Shown here in pieces: positions 56,847 through 64,000 of a stretch of 64,000 bases of DNA. Under the pieces are notes generated by a model, which worked only from the letters and a program-made list of their open reading frames with translations, was not told the DNA's origin and ran no database searches. The DNA is from Oscheius sp. JU75. Lineage: Eukaryota > Nematoda > Chromadorea > Rhabditida > Rhabditidae. The first letter of the stretch is position 1. Every line of letters starts with the position of its first letter. The position numbers and the translations under genes were made by a program. Location: NCBI GenBank assembly GCA_037178855.1, contig JASJZC010000002.1:4526001-4590000 (forward strand), in the 5' to 3' direction.

Positions 56847-59439
56847 TCAAGCCCAGACGTCTTCCACGTATCGATCGTCCTTCTTCAGATCAGCCAGATA
56901 AGCGACGGCCTCTGATGAAGTTTTACCTGAAAGGAAATGTATTTGCAAAGATAACTTCACACTTACCCATGGTCTTTTCAACAATTTCCTTGAAACACTG
57001 CAAGACGTCCTTGGACATTCCTTTCGCGTCGCCACAGACGTAAATCCTCGGCTTGACCTCCGTCTCCTGCTCCAAAAACTGTTTGATCTCTTGGCCTCGT
57101 TGTTGGAGGACATCTTGGACGTATTTGGGACGGCTTGACGATCCCTGACTCTCACAGGCGACTAGCTCGGTCAGGATCCCTTCTCGTACGTAGGATTCGA
57201 GCTCATCTCTGAAATGTTTTGTTCCAAATAGGAAGAAAAATTGTAGAAACCTGTAGATAAAGTCTTTGTTAAAATCTCTACATCCAAAATAGAGATATCT
57301 CGGCACGCTCGGGAAGTTTTCGGGGTCGGCTAGCTTCTTATTTCTGTAAATTCGGTCTTGAACTGGTTCGCGAAGTCAAAAAGCTCACAGTAAATGCTGA
57401 CAGAAGGCGAGAAAGACGGAAACTCCGGTTCCTGGACCAATCATGATTAGGGGCATCTTCAGAGCATTGTCTGCCGGCATTGGTGGAGGTGGGAAACGGA
57501 ATCTCGCGGGCTCTTTGGCCATTATCTAATGCTTCGATTAGTAAATTCAAAGAGAAGTCTACCTGAACAACATCGCCGACCCGAAGAGATATAAGCCATT
57601 CGGTCGCGAGTCCCTTCCTCGGATACCGACGTCCGTCTTCGGCCGAAAATTCCATCACGGAGTAGACAAAACGAACTCGATGTCCTTTGGCGGAAGAGAC
57701 GCTGAAGGGACGGGGAATGAGTCGTGGAAGGAGCTCAATCAGACGATCAACACTCGGTCTCACACTGGGAAAAGCTATCAGCACGTCTGCTACGGAGAGA
57801 CCAGCCTAAATATAGGAAAAAGTGTAAGATTTTTTTGAGAGAGTACCTGTCTGACGTAGAGAGTGAAATCATTCATTCCTTGGGCGCTGCAGAGTTCCAG
57901 CAGACGACGCTTGTCGGATTCATCGGTCGCAGATTCGGCGAAAATTCGAAGAAGAGGCTGAACAGTTCATAGCTTCGGGTTCGTCAACGGAAGACTAACC
58001 CTTCCAGGCGCTCTCCTGATATCGAGGCACCATGTGAACAGATGACGAAGGGAGGAGAGATTTGGAACGTGGCCGGGACTCGCCGCGTTGATTTTCTTCG
58101 TGGAAGGATCGATGGAAACAGTGAATTCGTTCTCGGCCACATCGATAAGTCCCAATCTGATGAGAGTAAGCTTGTGAACCAACAAAAGGTACCTTTCGAG
58201 AATAAAGTTGACTTCCGGCTCGGGATTCGGGTTTACGAAATAGAATGCATCTCCCGGCTCGTATGGCAGGACTGACTCGTGTTCTGGAAGTTATTGTAAT
58301 GTAGAAATTAGCTACATTACCTCCTAAATCGATGACAATTTCCCGTTTCGGCTTTGCTGCATCTTCGTCTGTGATTAGTGCCGTTCCAACGACTTTTACA
58401 TTGAAAGGACTGCTGACTGAAGATAATTTTACAGGATCTATTAGAAAACTCACCAACTCCCGGCATTTTACAGTTATTCTGCCAAATTTTGGTGTTCGGA
58501 GAATGATTATAGACTTTATGGGAGATGGACGAGATCAGGAAGTTTTGTGGAGCCACAGATACTCGAAGAGCCGGATCGGAACTGACTTTCTCGTCTCCTA
58601 ATGTTTTTTTCATCAAGATAATAGAAAAGGTACCTTTGACGAGTGAAGGCGCAGAATAGACGTATTTTTCGATTTTCAACTTCGGTTTATCAGTCTCCTC
58701 GACGACCTTCTTCTGTGTCGCAGCGATTTTGTCCTTTTCCTCCTTGCTCAAGACGGGATTGAATGTCATTGAAGTAGAAAAAATAGATAAAAATCTGAAG
58801 CTTCTTTCTGAGATAAAGATAAGTAAAACAATTACTTATCCTCGTCTACTGGAAACCTCTTCGAGAGCTCTTTGAACAACTGTTCCATCCATGGTTCAGC
58901 TACCAATTCGAGGCTAAAAACATGTAGATCAAGTATAAACTTGAGAGAAAGTACCCAACTTGGTCGTCTGCCTCTCCAGTTTTGATAATTTTCCGGGCTC
59001 CGAGAGCCTGAAGCTGTTTGTCAACCTTCCGTGGAACACCTTGATAGGTGGAGTAATTCGAGTCTCCCAGACCTGAAAACAGTGTTTTTCTGGAAAATAG
59101 AAAGCTTACCCAGCAGAGCGTACTCGAGGCCTTCCAAATAGTTCGATTCCAACGTCTTCCGGCTGATTCTTCTCAGAAAACGAGCACAATTTTCCGGCGC
59201 GTCGCCATCACCTGTCGAGGATACGACTATCACGGCTAGTTTTTCTTTCTGCAGCTCAAACTGAACTTCAATAAGGTAAGATGCTCAGGGAAAAGACTAA
59301 CCTGCTTCTCGTTGTCGTTGAGCTCGTGGAAACGAGGAGTCCATCCTAGCAGTTCGGCCTTTTCCTTCAGCTGTTGCGAAATTGCCTCAGCCTGTCCTGT
59401 GTGTGAGCCGTAAGCTATTAGAAAGTCCACTTTAGCCAT
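56847..59439 (-). CDS. Methionine synthase reductase (diflavin)
   Basis: Multi-exon gene on the - strand, ATG at 59439 and stop at 56847. The FMN domain shows AYGSHTGQAEAISQQLKEK, VSSTGDGDAPENCARFLRR and GDSNYSTYQGVPRKVD. A linker with EKYVYSAPSLVKG follows. The FAD domain has YEPGDAF-like sequence, FTWCLDIRRAPG (compare FTWCLEIR in human MTRR), RPFSVSSAKGHRVRFVY and IGPGTGVSVFLAFCQH. The NADPH part has YLYFGCRDFNKDFIYR and RIYVCGDAKGMSKDV, and the C-terminus YVEDVWA with the near-terminal Trp. It transfers electrons from NADPH to reactivate cobalamin-dependent methionine synthase. The short connecting region and the FTWCL motif favour MTRR over cytochrome P450 reductase, and no N-terminal membrane anchor is present. 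The start follows an acceptor-like ctgatttag by one base, fitting trans-splicing. Confidence 0.88.
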
Positions 59440-60247
59440 CCTAAATCAGTCAATTTATGAAGCAAACAAGGATAAAGGTGAGATAGATGAAAGAAGAAAT
59501 CTTGATAGGTTTCTTATGAAATTTTTAAATGTTGTCGTTTCGAAGAAAGTAAATACGCAGGTCTTGATTTCAGTTGGTATATGAATACCTAATTAACTTT
59601 AGCAGTTCGAACAATAAGTCATGGGGAGATGAACGAAAAAAGTGCGAAGAAAAATATCGGATTTACGAAATACAAACCCGGCCAAAAATCTTAGAGCAAA
59701 CCTTTGCAGCGAACATGAAAAACCGTCCCTTTCACTCCGATTCGCAGTTATGGTTTTTAGAAAAAACAAAAGAATGACTACATTTTTGCAGAATTTTGAA
59801 GCCAATTAGGAAGCCTGAGACCTGTTACGAGTGAAAAGGACGGCCCAAGACGGACCCCATAGCTGCAGCTATTATTACAAGTAAGCTTCATTTTTTTGCC
59901 ATTTTCTGCTGTTTTCAGAGATAGAGTGTATTCTTCCTGTGCAGAAATCTTCAAAAGATGCGTCACCAGTCAATTTACCGTCAATGTTGCCTATTTATCT
60001 GGCCGGGGAAGAACGCCAGTTGTTTTACTGTTGTCCCGCCACGAACGTATTTCCATTTTTGTATCCTTCTTTTTGAACAAACCATATATCAACAAACGAG
60101 TTATTTTCACAAAGTTTTTGTCCTTTTTCTCGATGAAATCTGCCGAAATGGGCCAACACGCGATGCGCCCAGACGCTTTATAGTCCTCCATCAGATGCAA
60201 CGACCGGTTTATCGCTCAGAGAACAATCAAACACACAAAAGTTTCAT
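59440..60247. other. Intergenic region with foldback-element relative
   Basis: No gene recognised. It holds the MITE-like sequence listed separately and the promoter side of the methionine synthase reductase gene. Confidence 0.4.
59750..60087. mobile_element. Diverged relative of the 20-kb foldback element
   Basis: The left end (TATGGTTTTTAGAAAAAAC, then 'aagaatgactaca') and right end (GTCCCGCCACGAACG ... TTTTTGAACAAACCATA) resemble the inverted termini of 19833-20373. The interior arms are much less alike than in the 20-kb copy. Assignment rests on the ends. Confidence 0.45.
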
Positions 60248-61984
60248 TTAGGAGATGATAGGGTCAGTTTGACAGATGTAAGGATAGGTCAATTGAGAAT
60301 TGGTCGGCATCGTCCAGTAGGCATAACGAGCTTCTCCTCGGAGTCCGTTATTCAAAGTGTTCAGCAGTACAGGAGTTCCGGAACGAGGTATCTTGCCTGA
60401 ACAAGAACTAATGTTTAGAAAAGCAACAATTCACTCACTTCCAGCCTGGTCGTACCATCTGAAGAAGTCTACCACATCCCCGTTGTCGTAGATCCAAGCT
60501 CCCGTGTCGTAGGACAGTCCGAAAAGGACGGGATTATTGGCTAGTTCCTTATCTGTATCGTCGACTCTAGCGTACCGGAAGTTGTCGCGAGCAATGTCTG
60601 AACAATCGTTTGGCATGAAAGCATGTATAGAATACCTGCAAGAAGCTGGTTTACTCGGTCATTGTGAATGGCGGCCAGTCGTCCTTTGGTTCCACCGTCA
60701 GAACGGCATTTCTGTCTAGCGGAGATGTAGTCGAGTTTGTCAACGTAGACCTGAATATATGCTCACATTCTCTGATAATTGGATTGAATGAATGCTAAGT
60801 AACGCCCAGACTGATCTGAAGTAAAGAAGGTCCCAAGACGTATATTTGGATTTAGAATCTTAGAGAACTGATAACTTGAGAAGCTGTCAATCGAGCTATG
60901 AACTCATATGAATCTTTGAGAGATGAGTAAACTATTTCTGACTACTCGCACATGTGAGCCGTAGTCCAAACAGTCTACCGGAGTAGTTTTGTATCTTGTA
61001 TGCTTGTCGCACCTTGTAGCAATCAGATTCAATACGTGTCCAGTTAGTTGGACAGACTTGGAAGTCGACTGAAAAGACTTCTCCATTCAATGCTCTCACC
61101 GAAAACCCACCGTACTCACAAAGAACCTGGTAGTTATCAGCCTCGGGATTGATATCATTGTATCCGAGCTTGTTTGTGTCCGCCGTCTTCTCAATGGCAA
61201 GAACTGTCTCTGGGGGCTTTCCACCATTGTCCGGCTGTCCCTTGATCCACAGATTCGAATTGATAGCGTTCTAATCAACTAATTAAAATACAAAAACCGC
61301 CAAACCCCGGAAGATTTTCCGTCGTCTTCGACAAAAAACCAGCGCTCTTTGTGACGTACAGAGTCCCCGGGCTGGACGCCGGCCTCTTCGTCCGTGGGCA
61401 TCTGTCTCCCACCCACAAAATATTTCTTATTGTTTTCCAATACGTTGTGCTCCATGAAGGCGTCGATCTGCTTTTCGGTGTAGACGTTACCGACCTTGGC
61501 GTGGTAGCCGTACAGATGATTGCACTTGGATTTCAGGGTCTGAACTTGTTCTGTGCTATTGATATCCGTTCTTTTGCGAAAGAATATTGGAAACTTCCAC
61601 AGAAACAACAAAGTTGCAAAACTGGTAGCAAAATCATTGGTCGCTTGAAACAAATTCAAAGCCACCAAATAGAATTACCAAATACACGCTAGTCAAAAAC
61701 TTTGTGAAACCGGATAAAGGATGTCTGATCACCCTCAACAGACCTCGAACCACTTGTCGAGAGTTGTGTTGAAGCTGTCCCTCGATACAGCGAAGCATCG
61801 ATCTCCGATGAAGGCAGCATCGTACCACAGCTTCAACGATTCGCACTTTTTCTGAAGAACTGTGTCATCTGAACAAGAGTGTTTATGGATCAATACAGTA
61901 CGACTTACAGGAAACTTTGAACTTTTCCTCGTACTCTGCTAAAGCTGCCGGAATGAGGAGAAGCAGAGTCCAGAGGACTGTCAT
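60248..61984 (-). CDS. Secreted protein with two C-type-lectin-like domains
   Basis: Multi-exon - strand gene from ATG 61984 to stop 60248. A signal peptide (MTVLWTLLLLIPAALA) precedes the first domain: CESLKLWYDAAFIGDRCFAV, then CNHLYGYHAKVGNVYTEKQI, FVGGRQMP, RWFFVEDDG, WIKGQPDNGG and YNDINPEADNYQVLCEYG. The second has CPTNWTRIESDCYKV, KLDYISARQKCRSDGGTKGR, LAAIHNDRVNQLL, GLSYDTGAWIYDNGDVVDFF and a final YPYICQTD. The order Cys-W/Y-x-C, ARQKC, LAAIHN, W-x-G-x-P and final Cys is that of nematode CLEC proteins, often linked to immunity or surface recognition. The first domain carries QPD at the carbohydrate-specificity position. Confidence 0.8.
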
Positions 61985-62519
61985 CTCTTTGCAGAGGATA
62001 TAGACGCGCCAGGCGTCTTTTCATACTAGAGACGAAGTTCCCACATTTTATAACGCAAACTATAGGCGAGGAAGACCGTTCGAAAGAGACTCGTAGGCCT
62101 GAGAGGCATTGATTTTCTACAAATAGTTGATAGTTTCTTTGGACAATTATTCACTTTGGTCCCCTTGCTCGTATCCTGACATGATGCGTAGATACAGACT
62201 GGCCGGCACTTGTTTGTAAACAAATTTTTGGTTGCGGGGCAATCGGAGGAACAGTTGGCTTCGTGACGAGGTCTGCCGGCTGGACGGGAATCGGCTGTTC
62301 TTCTGGTCCCTTGGCTCCATTTTGCATCTAGTCTATTTAGTTGAATACCTCTGTTTCCAAAAATTTACGTCGAATATTACGTGAAATACTTTCGAGCTTT
62401 TTGCTTTTCTGAGCAGAAAGTACTTTTAGTTAATTACGATAGTTCGCAATTCGATACACAAATTTGTTTTGTTTCAGAGCAATAACATTTCCTGTCTTAA
62501 TTAGACAGTTATTTCGAAG
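61985..62519. other. Intergenic region with an unresolved - strand coding candidate
   Basis: Between about 62040 and 62335 all three - strand frames are open. One is Cys-rich (NCSSDCPATKNLFTNKC, VCIYASC), one begins MQNGAKGPEEQPIPV and one MEPRDQKNSRFPSS. None could be chosen. The remainder up to 62519 is AT-rich promoter-like sequence. Confidence 0.3.
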
Positions 62520-62982
62520 ATGTCTAGTCTGCTCTGGCTAGTTGTCTTCTGCTCCCTCGGTAGGCTAAGTTCTCTTTTTCCTCGATTCCAATGCAAAACT
62601 TTCAGTAGTGGCCCAAGTGAACATCTCCCAGCTGACTGCCAACTACACGACGAGTCCGGATCTCTCGAATCAGACGACGATCAGGATGCCAACAAACATA
62701 TCTTGTCGACTCCAACGGCTCTCGCGACGATTGGCCAAACGACTGGATAAGAAAAGAAGGGAGGAGAAGGAAGCAGCCTTTGATCGACTCTATGTGGCTC
62801 AAATCGTCTTCGGCTCCGTGCTCGGGGCTATCTCCGTCGGAATCATCGTTCATGCCATCGTCGTCCTTTGCAAAGCAGACAAGTCAACGGAACAGCAGCA
62901 GCTGGACGAGATCAGAAAGAAGGAAACACGACTGGACAAGATGACGACACAGGTAGTGGAGGAGTCTAATACCATCGAATAG
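62520..62982 (+). CDS. Small type I membrane protein, unknown function
   Basis: Two exons (62520-62559, 62606-62982) give about 138 residues: signal peptide MSSLLWLVVFCSLVVA, a short extracellular part with several Asn-X-Ser/Thr sites (NISQLTANYT, SNQTTI, NISC), a basic stretch (RRLAKRLDKKRREEK), a transmembrane helix (IVFGSVLGAISVGIIVHAIV) and a charged helical tail (DEIRKKETRLDKMTTQVV). AATAAA at 63000. No family recognised. Confidence 0.65.
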
Positions 62983-63142
62983 GGTAAGAAACTTTGTCTA
63001 ATAAAACCGTATTACAGAGCTGTTTCTAACTGATTACGGCTGCTAGTCACTTATTTGTCTTGCCAACTTATCAAAACCGGATGTTTGCAGTCTCCTGCGG
63101 GTCCTTAAATGAGCAACAGTCCCGTCTAAAAATGGCTCCCTG

Positions 63143-63947
63143 ATGTTCGTGCTCTTTCTTCTGGCCGCTGTCTCAGCCACTCTACCAGTCATACCCTATA
63201 TCTCATCCACACGACAACTCCCGAAGGAGGTAGAACAAAAACTACTGGACAACAATCTGTACGGGGAAATCAGTGGTTCGTACCAAATTATACTAAAGAT
63301 CAGTCTTACAGGCTATGTGATCCCAGTCAGTCATTACGCGAGGGGAATGGTCCGTTTTGACCTCTCGAATTGGATGGACGGGACAATCTATGATCAGTTC
63401 AGTCATCCTCTGAGAACGAGATTCCATGCTGAAATGAACATGAGCAAGATTGCAGTCAAGGAATTGAGTGAGCTTCACGATGTGGGTACTTCTATTGAAC
63501 TTACTGATTTTTTATCAGATTCTGAAAGACACCATCCAACAACAAAGAGATCTACTGGTCAAACAAGTTACTCAAGATCTACAGAAGTACGCTACAGTTT
63601 CCCCTGAAAGGTAGACTGTCTCTATCCATCGATCAAAGATGTTCAGAACTTCTCGAAAGCCAAGACACGGGCACGGTTTTGTAGTGGCCGCGAAAGTGTT
63701 CCTAACAGCTCTGGATTACGTGGTGAACTACTTCTTGAGTCGGAAGACACATGATGATCAAGCGATCTACCGGAACGAAACGACACGCTACTTACGGGAG
63801 AAGCTTTTTCGAACTGAGATCTACCTTCTCATGATGCATGCTCGGGAACAACTGGTTCAAAACTTTAACGTAATGATGAGCGAACTTCTGCATGAGGGCA
63901 GACTTCATGAGTCTCTCTACAGCACAGGTTTTGCAACATTGATGTAG
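63143..63947 (+). CDS. Putative secreted protein, unknown function
   Basis: A chain of exons from ATG 63143 to stop 63947. A signal peptide (MFVLFLLAAVSATLP) is followed by YISSTRQLPKEVEQKLLDNN, a middle part (GMVRFDLSNWMDGTIYDQF), helix-forming segments (LKDTIQQQRDLLVKQVTQDL) and a C-terminal part EIYLLMMHAREQLVQNFNVM ending GFATLM. Introns are inferred at about 63271-63311 (optional: the frame is also open through it), 63482-63520 and 63599-63635. No domain recognised. Confidence 0.5.
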
Positions 63948-64000
63948 AGAAACCATGACTTTTAGAAGAAGGGTTCCTGCAAGAAACGATCGCTAGGTTC

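Overview
Eukaryotic, almost certainly nematode, DNA with roughly balanced base composition. Coding genes are split by very short introns (mostly 30-45 nt, GT...AG). The nematode assignment rests on four things: two cuticle collagens with the nematode cuticle-collagen N-terminal layout, a DB-module secreted protein, 5S rRNA genes nearly identical to the C. elegans type, and spliced-leader (SL) RNA genes interleaved with the 5S genes. The SL exon resembles C. elegans SL2 (3 of 22 bases differ) rather than SL1. From memory, SL2-like leaders are typical of early-branching (enoplean) nematodes, so that placement is an inference.

Layout. 1-2.5 kb: non-coding, one dispersed repeat. 2.56-6.39 kb (+): a Shaw/Kv3-type potassium channel locus with one tetramerisation (T1) domain and two complete tandem membrane/pore cores, both starting in the same splice phase. 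8.9-11.3 kb (+): rapsyn homologue with an unusual C-terminal tail. 12.15-16.28 kb (+): two cuticle collagens flanking a small gene of unknown function. 16.37-19.03 kb: tandem array of 5S rRNA (+) and SL RNA (-) genes, about 940 bp per unit. 19.2-20.5 kb (-): small multi-spanning membrane protein whose first intron holds a 541-bp foldback element. 20.7-22.3 kb (-): TTC4/Cns1-type TPR co-chaperone. 23.4-25.5 kb (+): CDC14 phosphatase. 26.4-27.6 kb (-): broken or divergent protein-kinase-like gene. 29.7-30.9 kb (+): coiled-coil protein with an N-myristoylation-like start. 31.2-33.3 kb (-): small secreted Cys-rich proteins, one carrying a nonsense codon. 34.3-35.4 kb: two small genes. 35.5-53.6 kb (-): one long PDE3-type cyclic nucleotide phosphodiesterase gene, which carries a solitary 5S/SL unit in its 3.9-kb intron and is followed closely by a small same-strand gene (candidate operon). 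53.7-56.8 kb: non-coding with two tRNA-like (SINE-like) sequences. 56.8-59.4 kb (-): methionine synthase reductase. 60.2-62.0 kb (-): secreted protein with two C-type-lectin domains. 62.5-63.95 kb (+): two small secreted/membrane proteins.

Neuromuscular and signalling genes (Kv channel, rapsyn, PDE3, CDC14), cuticle genes and housekeeping genes are mixed without obvious functional clustering. The most notable items are the SL/5S units with two SL exon variants, the shared-T1 double-core potassium channel, and the dispersed 5S/SL unit inside the PDE3 intron. Exon boundaries were placed by hand from splice consensus, phase and family resemblance. No database search or transcript data was available.
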